Below, in pieces: positions 43,699 to 52,008 of a stretch of DNA of 64,000 bases. The notes beneath the pieces were generated by a model. That model did not search any database. It was not told the origin of the DNA and saw only the letters and a program-made list of their open reading frames with translations. The position numbers and the translations under genes were made by a program. Source of the DNA: Streptomyces sp. NBC_01341 (GTDB lineage: Bacteria; Actinomycetota; Actinomycetes; Streptomycetales; Streptomycetaceae); the NCBI RefSeq assembly GCF_035946055.1, contig NZ_CP108364.1, positions 3,720,001-3,784,000 of the forward strand, given 5' to 3'. Position 1 is the first letter of the stretch. Each line of letters starts with the position of its first letter.

Positions 43699-44055
43699 AT
43701 GGCGCAGACAATGCGGTCCCCCGGCGGCCGAACGGCTCCCAGCCGCGTGGCCAACGCCCGTCCCGCCACCGGTTCGCTGTTCGCCACGGACGGCAGGCCC
43801 CATCCGCTCCAGGAAGCGCTGATGGCGGTCACAGGGGTGCTGGGCATCCTCGCCTTCGTGGCGGCGCAGTTCCACAGCCTGCACCTGCTCAGCTCGTGGG
43901 CGGGCCTGATCGGCGTGCTGGTGGGCGCCTACGGGCAGTACCACTCCAAGACCACCTGGCAGCGATTCGGCTTCATCATGGGCATGGGCTCCGCCGCCGT
44001 CGGTTTCTACCTCGGGATGGCGCACGGGGGCCTCTTCGGCGGCGTCATCACCTGA
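43699..44055 (+). CDS. Small membrane protein of unknown function
   Basis: 118 residues, not recognised. A basic hydrophilic N-terminus (about 40 residues) is followed by three hydrophobic segments: ALMAVTGVLGILAFVAAQF, LLSSWAGLIGVLVGAYGQY, and the C-terminal one GMGSAAVGFYLGMAHGG. The ATG at 43699 follows AGGAGG by six bases. It is divergent from rpsF. Confidence 0.75.
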   Translation: MAQTMRSPGGRTAPSRVANARPATGSLFATDGRPHPLQEALMAVTGVLGILAFVAAQFHSLHLLSSWAGLIGVLVGAYGQYHSKTTWQRFGFIMGMGSAAVGFYLGMAHGGLFGGVIT

Positions 44056-44240
44056 CCGGCAGAACCTCCGGCGACTCCGGTCGGCCACCCCCGCAGCGCT
44101 CCAGCAGGCCATGCGGCGAGGCGGCAGCCCGGTTCGGTCCCGACGGGGCCGGGCCGGGCGCCCGTCGGCCACAGTAGGCTTCGGCGCGAGAGCCGGAGCC
44201 CCTGACCGATGGGGACACACCTGCCGAGGAGCGCCCCAGC

Positions 44241-45359
44241 ATGAGCCTGACCCTGAGGACCATCAGCCGAGAACAGCATCTGGCCTACATCCAGAGCCTC
44301 CCCTCGGCCAGTCACTGCCAGGTCCCGGCGTGGGCTGATGTGAAGACCGAGTGGCGCTCCGAGAACCTCGGATGGTTCGACAAGAGCGGCGAGATGGTCG
44401 GCGCCGGACTGGTGCTCTACCGCCAGTTGCCCAAGATCAAGCGCTATCTCGCCTACCTTCCCGAGGGCCCGGTCATCAACTGGTACGCCCCGAACCTGGA
44501 CGAGTGGCTCCAGCCGATGCTCGCCCACCTGAAGCAGCAGGGCGCCTTCTCCGTGAAGATGGGCCCGCCCGTGGTCATCCGGCGCTGGGACTCGGCCGCC
44601 ATCAAGTCGGGCATCCAGGATCCCGACGTGAAGCGGCTCCGCGACGTCGAGGCGAGCCACATCGAGCCCCGCGCCTTCGAGGTCTCCGACCGGCTGCGCA
44701 AGATGGGCTGGCAGCAGGGCGAGGACGGCGGAGCCGGCTTCGGCGACGTGCAGCCGCGTTACGTCTTCCAGGTGCCGCTGGCCAATCGCTCCCTCGAGGA
44801 CGTGCTGAAGGGCTTCAACCAGCTCTGGCGACGCAACATCAAGAAGGCCGACAAGGCCGGCGTCGAGGTCGTGCAGGCCGGTTACGAGGACCTCGCCGAG
44901 TGGCAGCGGCTGTACGAGATCACCGCCGTGCGAGACCACTTCAGGCCGCGCCCGCTCTCGTACTTCCAGCGGATGTGGACGGTCCTCAACTCCGAGGACC
45001 CCAACCGCATGCGGCTGTACTTCGCCCGGCACAACGGAGTGAACCTCTCGGCTGCCACGATGCTCGTCGTCGGTGGCCACGTCTGGTACTCCTACGGCGC
45101 CTCCGACAACATCGGGCGCGAGGTCCGTCCCTCCAACGCCATGCAGTGGCGGATGCTCCGCGACTCGTATGCCATGGGCGCGACCGTCTACGACCTGCGC
45201 GGCATCAGCGACTCGCTGGACGAGACCGACCACCTCTTCGGGCTGATCCAGTTCAAGGTGGGCACCGGCGGGGAAGCCGTCGAGTACGTCGGGGAATGGG
45301 ACTTCCCCCTCAACAAGCTGCTGCACAAGGCGCTCGATATGTACATGTCGCGCCGCTAG
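44241..45359 (+). CDS. femX: FemX-type peptidoglycan branching aminoacyltransferase
   Basis: 372 residues of the FemABX family, which add amino acids to lipid II from aminoacyl-tRNA. The GNAT-like core carries RYVFQVPLANRSLEDVLKGF, LWRRNIKKADKAGVEVV, and the C-terminal YDLRGISDSLDETDHLFGLI and QFKVGTGGEAVEYVGEWDFP. In S. coelicolor the protein at this position adds the single Gly bridge to the LL-diaminopimelate stem peptide. It is followed on the same strand by an alanine racemase-like gene. Confidence 0.93.
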   Translation: MSLTLRTISREQHLAYIQSLPSASHCQVPAWADVKTEWRSENLGWFDKSGEMVGAGLVLYRQLPKIKRYLAYLPEGPVINWYAPNLDEWLQPMLAHLKQQGAFSVKMGPPVVIRRWDSAAIKSGIQDPDVKRLRDVEASHIEPRAFEVSDRLRKMGWQQGEDGGAGFGDVQPRYVFQVPLANRSLEDVLKGFNQLWRRNIKKADKAGVEVVQAGYEDLAEWQRLYEITAVRDHFRPRPLSYFQRMWTVLNSEDPNRMRLYFARHNGVNLSAATMLVVGGHVWYSYGASDNIGREVRPSNAMQWRMLRDSYAMGATVYDLRGISDSLDETDHLFGLIQFKVGTGGEAVEYVGEWDFPLNKLLHKALDMYMSRR

Positions 45360-45441
45360 GCGCACCCCGGTCACGATCACCACCAGCTCCTCTCCCTCAT
45401 CTCACTTACACCGCAGCCACCAGAAAGGTTCCGGGCCGGCC

Positions 45442-46473
45442 ATGGCGCTCTCCCTCTACGTCGACACCGCGCGCTGGCGGGCGCACCAGAAGTCCGTGCT
45501 CGACCAGTTCCCGGGGCTCGTCCCCGTCTGCAAGGGCAACGGATACGGCTTCGGCCACGAGCGGCTGGCCGACGAGGCGATCCGCTTCGGGTCCGACACC
45601 CTGGCCGTCGGCACCACGTACGAGGCCGCCCGCATCAAGGACTGGTTCAGCGGCGACCTGCTGGTGCTGACCCCCTTCCGCAGGGGCGAGGAGCCGGTGC
45701 CGCTGCCCGACCGCGTCATCCGCTCCGTCTCCTCCGTGGACGGCGTACACGCCCTGGTGGGCGCGCGGGTGGTCATCGAGTGCATGAGCTCGATGAAGCG
45801 CCACGGCGTGAAGGAGGAGGAGCTCGGCCAGCTGCACGCGGCGATAGAGGACGTGCGCCTCGAAGGGTTCGCCCTGCACCTGCCGCTCGACCGCACGGAC
45901 GGTTCGGACGCGGTCGAGGAGGTCATCACCTGGATGGACCGTCTCCGCGCCGCCCGGCTGCCCCTGCACACGATGTTCGTCAGCCACCTGCGTGCCGAGG
46001 AGCTGGCCCGCCTTCAGCAGCAGTTCCCGCAGACCCGCTTCCGCGCACGCATCGGCACGCGGCTCTGGCTCGGCGACCACGAGGCCACCGAGTACCGCGG
46101 CGCCGTGCTCGACGTCACGCGCGTCGTCAAGGGCGACCGCTTCGGCTACCGCCAGCAGAAGGCCGCTTCCGACGGGTGGCTCGTGGTCGTCGCCGGCGGA
46201 ACATCCCACGGTGTGGGCCTGGAGGCTCCGAAGGCCCTGCACGGAGTGATGCCCCGCGCCAAGGGTGTCGCACGCGCGGGGCTGGCCACGGTGAACCGCA
46301 ACCTGTCGCCGTTCGTCTGGGCGGGCAAGCAGCGCTGGTTCGCCGAGCCGCCGCACATGCAGGTGTCGATCCTCTTCGTTCCCTCGGACGCCCAGGAGCC
46401 GAGCGTCGGCGACGAACTGGTGGCCCACCTGCGCCACACGACCACCCAGTTCGACCGCCTCGTGGAACGGTAG
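45442..46473 (+). CDS. Alanine racemase-like fold-type III PLP protein
   Basis: 343 residues. The PLP lysine sits in VPVCKGNGYGFGHERL, matching the KxNAYGHG of alanine racemases. The TIM-barrel part includes ALHLPLDRTDGSDAVEEVI, and the C-terminal beta domain is reached at IGTRLWLGD. Motifs around the second catalytic residue are changed (FGYRQQ where alanine racemase has SYG; AGGTSHGVGLE in place of IGYADG). It is probably not the housekeeping Alr; substrate unknown. It lies 82 bases after femX, and its transcript likely ends in a hairpin inside the next, convergent gene. Confidence 0.8.
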   Translation: MALSLYVDTARWRAHQKSVLDQFPGLVPVCKGNGYGFGHERLADEAIRFGSDTLAVGTTYEAARIKDWFSGDLLVLTPFRRGEEPVPLPDRVIRSVSSVDGVHALVGARVVIECMSSMKRHGVKEEELGQLHAAIEDVRLEGFALHLPLDRTDGSDAVEEVITWMDRLRAARLPLHTMFVSHLRAEELARLQQQFPQTRFRARIGTRLWLGDHEATEYRGAVLDVTRVVKGDRFGYRQQKAASDGWLVVVAGGTSHGVGLEAPKALHGVMPRAKGVARAGLATVNRNLSPFVWAGKQRWFAEPPHMQVSILFVPSDAQEPSVGDELVAHLRHTTTQFDRLVER

Positions 46474-46486
46474 CCCGGCCCTCCCC

Positions 46487-47995
46487 TCAGTCGGACGCCG
46501 TCCGGCCGGCGGTGCCCCACTCCACCCGCGGTCCTTCGACCGCGGGTGCGGTGTTTCCGGCCGCACGGCGGTCCGCCGGACCCGCGAGCGCGACCTTGTC
46601 CGGCGCACCGTCGAGCACCCCGCCCGACGGGTCGTCGGCCCCGTCGCGCCGCACGGGGTCCCTCTCCGGCCTCAGGATGTCCCTGACGACCATGGCGCAC
46701 AGGTAGAGCGTTCCCACCAGGTGCAGGAGGATCGCGACCTGGTAGCCCTCCTGCGGCAGCCCCTGGTGCTTGTCGCCGCTCGTCGTGTAGGCGAGGTAGA
46801 ACCAGATGCCCAGGAAGTACGCGACCTCGCAGGCCTGCCAGACGAGGAAGTCGCGCCAGCGCGGCCTGGCCAGCGCGGCCAGCGGGATCAGCCAGAGGAC
46901 GTACTGCGGCGAGTAGACCTTGTTCGTCAGGATGAACGCGGCCACGACCAGGAACGCGAGCTGCGCGAATCTGGGCCTGCGCCGGGCTCCCAGCGCCAGC
47001 CCGGCGATCCCCGCGCACAGCACGATCATCAGTGCCACGGAGGCGGTGTTGACCGTGTCCACGTCGATGGGCCTGCCGGTGCGCTGGGTGATGATCAGCC
47101 AGAAGGAGCCGTAGTCGATCTGCCGTTCCTGACTGAACGTGTAGAACTTCTTCCAGCCCTCGGGGGCGTACAGCATCACCGGCAGGTTCACCACCAGCCA
47201 GGCCGCGGCCGCGCCGAACACGGCGGAACCGCACTCGCGCCACTTCCCGGCCCGGAAGCACAGCACCAGCAGGGGCCCCAGGAGCAGCACGGGATACAGC
47301 TTGGCGGCCGTCGCAAGGCCGATCAGGACGCCGAACGCGAGGGGCCTGCCCCGGGACCACATGAGCATCGCCGCGGCCGTCAGCGCGACGGCGAGCAGGT
47401 CCCAGTTGATGGTCGCGGTGAGGGCGAGGGCCGGGGCGAGCGCGACGAGCAGGCCGTCCCACGGGCGGCGCCGGTGCGTACGGGCGACGCACACCGCGAT
47501 GATCACGGCGCAGATCATCAGCATGCCCGCGTTGACCATCCAGTAGATCTGCTCGCGCTGCTGGATCGGGTCCGAGGACGGCGTCAGCGTCAGCCAGGAC
47601 GCGATCTGCATGAACAGGCCGGTCAGGACGGGGTACTCAAGGTACGCCATGTCGCCGCTGAGCCGGTCGAAGTACGGCACGAGGCCGTCGGCGAAGCCGC
47701 GCCCGAGGTAGAGGTGCGGGATGTCGGAGTAGCAGGCGTGCGTGTACTGCGAGCTGGTGCCGCGGAACCAGGCCCAGTCGTAGCAGGGGACCTTCTGCAC
47801 CATGCCGAGTGCGAACATCCCGATCGCCAGGAGCGCGATGACGCGCACCGGGGTGAGCGGCCCGGAACCGAACCGCGCCCAGCGGCCCTTCGGCCCGCCG
47901 ATCAGTTCGCTGCCCGCGGCGGCGATCTCGTCCTGTCGCGTGGGCGGTACGACGGACGGCTCCTGGTCCACGCTCGTGGCTTCTGCGCTTGGCAT
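46487..47995 (-). CDS. Multi-pass membrane glycosyltransferase, GT87/DUF2029 type
   Basis: About 502 residues with roughly ten hydrophobic helices. The family signature YLEYPVLTGLFMQIASWLTL is present, with the extracytoplasmic loop GRGFADGLVPYFDRLSGDMA. Related mycobacterial enzymes use polyprenyl-phosphate sugars, mainly mannose, in cell-envelope glycan synthesis; the donor here is unknown. The ATG at 47995 is preceded by AGGA eight bases upstream. The C-terminal 60 residues are hydrophilic. Confidence 0.85.
   Translation of the reverse strand: MPSAEATSVDQEPSVVPPTRQDEIAAAGSELIGGPKGRWARFGSGPLTPVRVIALLAIGMFALGMVQKVPCYDWAWFRGTSSQYTHACYSDIPHLYLGRGFADGLVPYFDRLSGDMAYLEYPVLTGLFMQIASWLTLTPSSDPIQQREQIYWMVNAGMLMICAVIIAVCVARTHRRRPWDGLLVALAPALALTATINWDLLAVALTAAAMLMWSRGRPLAFGVLIGLATAAKLYPVLLLGPLLVLCFRAGKWRECGSAVFGAAAAWLVVNLPVMLYAPEGWKKFYTFSQERQIDYGSFWLIITQRTGRPIDVDTVNTASVALMIVLCAGIAGLALGARRRPRFAQLAFLVVAAFILTNKVYSPQYVLWLIPLAALARPRWRDFLVWQACEVAYFLGIWFYLAYTTSGDKHQGLPQEGYQVAILLHLVGTLYLCAMVVRDILRPERDPVRRDGADDPSGGVLDGAPDKVALAGPADRRAAGNTAPAVEGPRVEWGTAGRTASD
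46523..46548 (+). terminator. Terminator of the alanine racemase-like gene, inside the next gene
   Basis: CACCCGCGGTC (46523-46533) and GACCGCGGGTG (46538-46548) form an 11-bp perfect stem with a CTTC loop. It lies within the 3' coding end of the convergent GT gene and about 50 bases after the racemase stop. Confidence 0.7.
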
Positions 47996-48052
47996 GCCCC
48001 ACATCCTGCCGTACGGCGCTGTGTGCGGGCGTGGGCCGCCCACGCGACGCAC

Positions 48053-48088
48053 GAGGGCCGCCGGCACCTGGCTGGTGCGGCGGCCCTC
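48053..48088 (-). terminator. Terminator of the PBP gene
   Basis: GAGGGCCGCCGGCACC and GGTGCGGCGGCCCTC pair over a five-base loop with one bulged G. It is 72 bases beyond the PBP stop and upstream of the GT gene start. Confidence 0.85.
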
Positions 48089-48159
48089 CTCATACGCGTC
48101 GGGCGGGCCCTGGAGGGCTTCCCGGAGGGCGGTGGTGGTGTCCACCGCCCTCTGCGGCG

Positions 48160-50859
48160 CTATCCACCGCCTCCGAAGAGCGCGCCGTTGCTGTTCGAGT
48201 TGCCGTTGGTCGTGCCCTGCGTCGTGCCCTGCGTCGTGCCTTGCGTCGTGCCTTGCGTCGTGCCGGTGTCAGTACCGCCGTCCGTGGTCCCGGCGTCGGT
48301 CCCTGCGTTCGTGGTCCCGTCGGTGGTGCCGCCGTTGTCCTGGCCCGCGGTCGCTCCGCCGTTGTTCTTGCAGTCCCAGTCGAGCGGCGCACACGTGTCG
48401 CTCGGCGTGGGGGACGGGGTCGTCGGGGTGGGCGACGGCGTCTCGGGGGCCTTGGTGGTCTCCGAGGGCGAGGGAGTCGGGCTCGGCGTCGGGCTGGGGC
48501 TGGCGCCACCGCCGTAGAGCTTCTCGCCCCACGGTTCGGGCTTCGGGAAGTTGATGACCTTCTTGCCCTGCATGGCGTCGGCCATGTAGTCGTGCCAGAT
48601 CTGTGCCGGGAACGAGGCACCGTGGATCGACTTCTCGCCGCCGGTGCCGTACATCTCAAGGAACTTGCGGTTCTTCTTCGTCTCGTCGTCGTCCAGCCGG
48701 AACATGCTGACGGCGGTGGACAGCTGCGGGGTGTAGCCGACGAACCAGGCCGACTTGTTGCCGTCGGTGGTACCCGTCTTGCCCGCCACGTCGCGTCCCG
48801 GCAGCTGCGCGGGTGTACCCGTCCCGTGCTCGACGACGTTCTTCAGCACGTCGGTGACGTTGTCCGCGATGGCAGGGGAAAACCGGTTCTTGGTCTCCGT
48901 CTCGTGCTGGTAGATGACCTCACCCTTGTGCTTCACCTCGGTGACCGAGAAGGGGTCCCGCTGCTTGCCGCTGGTGGCGAAGGTGGCGTAGGCGCCGGCC
49001 ATGCGGATGGCACTCGGAGAGGACGTGCCGATGGAGAACGAGGGCACGTTCGAGTCGGCCATGAACTCGTCGTCACGCAACCCCGCGTCCATCGCCGCCT
49101 GCTTGACCTTGTCGGTGCCGACGTCCATGCCGAGCTGGACGTAGGGGGAGTTCGCCGACTCCTGCATGGCGTAGCGCAGGGTGACGGGCCCATAACTGTG
49201 GTCACCGTCGTTGGTCTGGAGCAGCTCGGCCTGGTCCTTCGCGCGCCAGACCTCGCCGTTGTACTTCGTGATCCTCAGCTTGTTGTCGCCGTTGTAGATA
49301 CTCTTCTGCGACACGAGCTTGCGGTCCGAAAGGCCCTGGTCCTCAGGGAGTTTCGGGTCACGCTTTCCGTACTGCATGGCGGCTGCCAGCACGAACGGCT
49401 TCCACGTCGAGCCGACCTGCGCACCGGTCGCGTCCGCGTTGTTGGTGTAGTGCTTCGTCGCGTCCTGGCCGCCGTACGTGGCGACGATGGCACCCGTCTT
49501 GGTGTCCACCGACGCGCCGCCGAACTCGACGTGTGTGTCCTTGTCGGGACGCTTCTTCGGGTCGATCTTGGCCTTGTAGACCGTGTTGATCGCCTTCTCG
49601 AGCTGTTTGACCTTCTTCTTGTCGAAGGTCGTGTGGATCTCGTAGCCGCCCAGGGCGAGTTCCTTGCCGGTGACGTGCCTCTTGTTGTGCGCGAGGAAGT
49701 ACTTCCTGGCGAGGTCGACGAGGTAACCGGTCTGGCCGCCCAGTGCGTCGTCCGTCTTCGGCTCCTGCGGCATGGGAAAGGTCGTGTACTTGGCACGCTC
49801 GGCCGCCGGCAACCGACCGTCCTTGACCTCCTCGTCGAGGATCCACTTCCAGCGGGCCTTGGCCCGCCGGGTGTTCTCCTTCTTTGTGGCCCTCACCGGG
49901 TCGATCTCAGGGGCACCGGCGGGGTCGTAGTAGCTCGCGCCCTTGAGCAGCGTCGCCAGGAAGGCGCACTCACTGGGGTTCAGTTCCTGGGCGTCCTTGT
50001 TGTAGTACGCACGCGCCGCGGCCTGCAGTCCGGAAGCACCACGTCCGTAGTAGGAGACGTTGAGGTACCCCTTCATGACCTTCTCTTTGCTCTCCGTCTT
50101 GCCGACCTTGAGCGTGATGAAGAGTTCCTTGAACTTCCGGCTCAGAGTCTGGTCCTGGGTGAGCATGGAGTTCTTCACGTACTGCTGGGTGATCGTCGAA
50201 CCGCCCTGTGTGTCACCCCCCTTCGCCATGTTGTAGAAGGCGCGGGCGATGCCCATGGGGTCGATGCCCCTGTCGTGTTCGAACGACTTGTTCTCGGCGG
50301 AGATGACGGCGTTCCGCATCGCCACCGGAATCTGGGCGTACTCGATCTCCTGGCGGTTGACGTCACCGCCCGCGGCGGCCATCGGCGTGTCGTCGGCCCA
50401 GTAGTAGATGTTGTTCTGGGCGGTGGCGAGGTCCTTGGGCTCCGGCGGCACCACCAGGGCGTAGGCGATGCCGGCGGCGCCCATCATGACGCCGAGAAAG
50501 CCCAGGGCCAGGCCGGAGAACAGCTTCCACGACGGAACCCAGCGACGTGCACCGTACTTGCCGGCCCGCGGGTAATCGATCAGGCGCTTCTTGCCGGAAT
50601 CGGCGCGCCCCCTGCCACGCCCTTCCTGACCGCTGTTGTCACCACCTCCCCGTCGCCTGCTCCCGCCCCGCTGGGCGGCACGGCGCGCCTCGGCGCGGCC
50701 GCCGGGCGACGACTCCTCGCCGTAGGTGTCGGAGGGTGACTCTGAAGTTGCTCTGCGTGACGCATCAGTGCGACGTCCAGCAGGCTGTTGGGCGGCTCGT
50801 CTGGCCGCTGCGCGCCCGCCACCTTGCGGTTGGGACGCTTTGCGACGGTGCTCGCTCAT
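48160..50859 (-). CDS. Bifunctional class A penicillin-binding protein
   Basis: 899 residues. An Arg/Gly-rich cytoplasmic tail (1-110) leads to one membrane helix (about 112-136). The GT51 transglycosylase domain has its catalytic Glu in ENKSFEHDRGID (E189) and GGSTITQQYVKN. The transpeptidase domain carries SxxK in GSTWKP (near 483), SxN in ESANSPY (near 566) and KTGTT (near 694). The C-terminus is a Pro/Ser/Thr tail and a (GTTQ) repeat encoded by a 12-base tandem repeat. It polymerises and cross-links peptidoglycan outside the membrane. Transcribed divergently from padR. Confidence 0.95.
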   Translation of the reverse strand: MSEHRRKASQPQGGGRAAARRAAQQPAGRRTDASRRATSESPSDTYGEESSPGGRAEARRAAQRGGSRRRGGGDNSGQEGRGRGRADSGKKRLIDYPRAGKYGARRWVPSWKLFSGLALGFLGVMMGAAGIAYALVVPPEPKDLATAQNNIYYWADDTPMAAAGGDVNRQEIEYAQIPVAMRNAVISAENKSFEHDRGIDPMGIARAFYNMAKGGDTQGGSTITQQYVKNSMLTQDQTLSRKFKELFITLKVGKTESKEKVMKGYLNVSYYGRGASGLQAAARAYYNKDAQELNPSECAFLATLLKGASYYDPAGAPEIDPVRATKKENTRRAKARWKWILDEEVKDGRLPAAERAKYTTFPMPQEPKTDDALGGQTGYLVDLARKYFLAHNKRHVTGKELALGGYEIHTTFDKKKVKQLEKAINTVYKAKIDPKKRPDKDTHVEFGGASVDTKTGAIVATYGGQDATKHYTNNADATGAQVGSTWKPFVLAAAMQYGKRDPKLPEDQGLSDRKLVSQKSIYNGDNKLRITKYNGEVWRAKDQAELLQTNDGDHSYGPVTLRYAMQESANSPYVQLGMDVGTDKVKQAAMDAGLRDDEFMADSNVPSFSIGTSSPSAIRMAGAYATFATSGKQRDPFSVTEVKHKGEVIYQHETETKNRFSPAIADNVTDVLKNVVEHGTGTPAQLPGRDVAGKTGTTDGNKSAWFVGYTPQLSTAVSMFRLDDDETKKNRKFLEMYGTGGEKSIHGASFPAQIWHDYMADAMQGKKVINFPKPEPWGEKLYGGGASPSPTPSPTPSPSETTKAPETPSPTPTTPSPTPSDTCAPLDWDCKNNGGATAGQDNGGTTDGTTNAGTDAGTTDGGTDTGTTQGTTQGTTQGTTQGTTNGNSNSNGALFGGGG
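48209..48268 (-). repeat. 12-bp tandem repeat in the PBP gene
   Basis: About five copies of a GTCGTGCC(C/T)TGC unit, the last partial, at the 3' end of the coding sequence. They encode a repeated Gly-Thr-Thr-Gln motif. In-frame copy changes would alter tail length without a frameshift. Confidence 0.85.
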
Positions 50860-51245
50860 CGAACGACTACTCCTCGGGCAGGCAAGAGTGCCTGGAAGCG
50901 GCAGTTGAGATCCGGTCCCCCCGAATTACGGACAAGCCCTGCGGAAGGCCCACCCGCGCTGCATCCGGCAGTCCGCGATAACGGACGCGCCGGGCCGTCT
51001 CGCGGTTCCCGGTGGTCTGCATGCCGCACAGACTACGCACGGTCAAAAACCTCCGGGGACCGAACTTCACCCCAAATCACGCAAGTCGCTCCCTATGAAT
51101 CCCTGATGTGACGCCGCTCACGAACCGCGCCCTTGTCGAACATCACGGACCGATCTATCGTGCTGATGTATCGAGTCGATACATCAGCACGGCATAAGGT
51201 GGGCCCACGGCCCCGCGGACGCAGGGTGAAGAAGGGACGGCGAAG
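50860..51245. other. Divergent intergenic region between the PBP gene and padR
   Basis: 386 bases with no supported gene. It holds the 33-bp palindrome at 51159-51191. The remaining part nearest the PBP gene has several short frames but none with a ribosome-binding site or family similarity. Confidence 0.6.
51159..51191 (+). promoter_or_regulatory. 33-bp palindrome, probable PadR operator
   Basis: CGTGCTGATGTATCGA (51159-51174), one central G, then its exact reverse complement to 51191. It contains the ATGTATCGA/TCGATACAT core usual for PadR-type operators and lies 55 bases upstream of padR. It probably mediates autorepression and may also affect the divergent PBP gene. Confidence 0.8.
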
Positions 51246-51947
51246 GTGAGCAGACGCTCCGGCATCCTCGAATTCGCCGTACTCGGCCTGCTCCGTGAGT
51301 CGCCGATGCACGGGTACGAGCTGCGGAAGCGCCTCAACACGTCGCTGGGAATCTTCCGCGCCTTCAGCTACGGCACCCTCTACCCCTGCCTCAAGACGCT
51401 GGTCGCAAGCGGCTGGTTGATCGAGGAGCCGATGAGCGTCCCGGCGTCGCCGCCCACCACAGGCCGCGGGGTCACTCCCACGTCCTCACTGGCGGGGCGA
51501 CGCGCCAAGATCGTCTACCGGTTGACGGGGGAAGGTAAGGAGCACTTCGAGGAGCTGCTCTCGCACACCGGCCCGGACGCCTGGGAGGACGAGCACTTCG
51601 CCGCTCGTTTCGCCTTCTTCGGGCAGACGGAGCGCGACGTGCGGATGCGTGTGCTCGAAGGGCGCCGCAGCAGGCTGGAGGAGCGCCTCGAGAAGATGCG
51701 CGCCTCGCTGGCCCGCACCCGGGAACGACTCGACGACTACACGCTTGAGCTGCAGCGACACGGCATGGAGTCCGTGGAGCGCGAGGTGCGCTGGCTGAAC
51801 GAGCTCATCGAGAGCGAGCGGTCGGGAAAGGATCGTCGCCGATCCTCGCCCGAGGGCTCCTCTCAGCACGAAACATCAGGAGAGACGGGCGGCCTGCCCC
51901 GGCACGGGGACCAATCCCGGCCGGATCCGTCCGACGACACCAAGTGA
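51246..51947 (+). CDS. PadR-family transcriptional regulator
   Basis: 233 residues. The PadR winged helix opens LEFAVLGLLRESPMHGYELR and continues SYGTLYPCLKTLVASGWLIE. A C-terminal coiled-coil-like helical region (RRSRLEERLEKMRASLARTR) probably forms the dimer. A poorly conserved Ser/Arg-rich tail ends the protein. The GTG follows AAGGGA by eight bases. It precedes ino1 by 61 bases on the same strand. The same PadR-ino1 pairing is found in mycobacteria (Rv0047c next to ino1), so inositol metabolism or envelope stress may be the signal. Confidence 0.9.
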   Translation: MSRRSGILEFAVLGLLRESPMHGYELRKRLNTSLGIFRAFSYGTLYPCLKTLVASGWLIEEPMSVPASPPTTGRGVTPTSSLAGRRAKIVYRLTGEGKEHFEELLSHTGPDAWEDEHFAARFAFFGQTERDVRMRVLEGRRSRLEERLEKMRASLARTRERLDDYTLELQRHGMESVEREVRWLNELIESERSGKDRRRSSPEGSSQHETSGETGGLPRHGDQSRPDPSDDTK

Positions 51948-52008
51948 AATCCCCGCAGAACCGCGTGCGGTACCGGGGAACACCGAGAACACACAGGGAG
52001 CAATCGGC

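Noticed and set aside
48209..48268. Short tandem repeats considered as a CRISPR array
   Set aside because: Units are 12 bases with no spacers and are in-frame coding repeats.
47989..50739. A 916-codon plus-strand open frame opposite the PBP gene
   Set aside because: Antisense shadow of a high-GC gene; low-complexity composition, no family motifs, and the minus-strand PBP explains the DNA fully.
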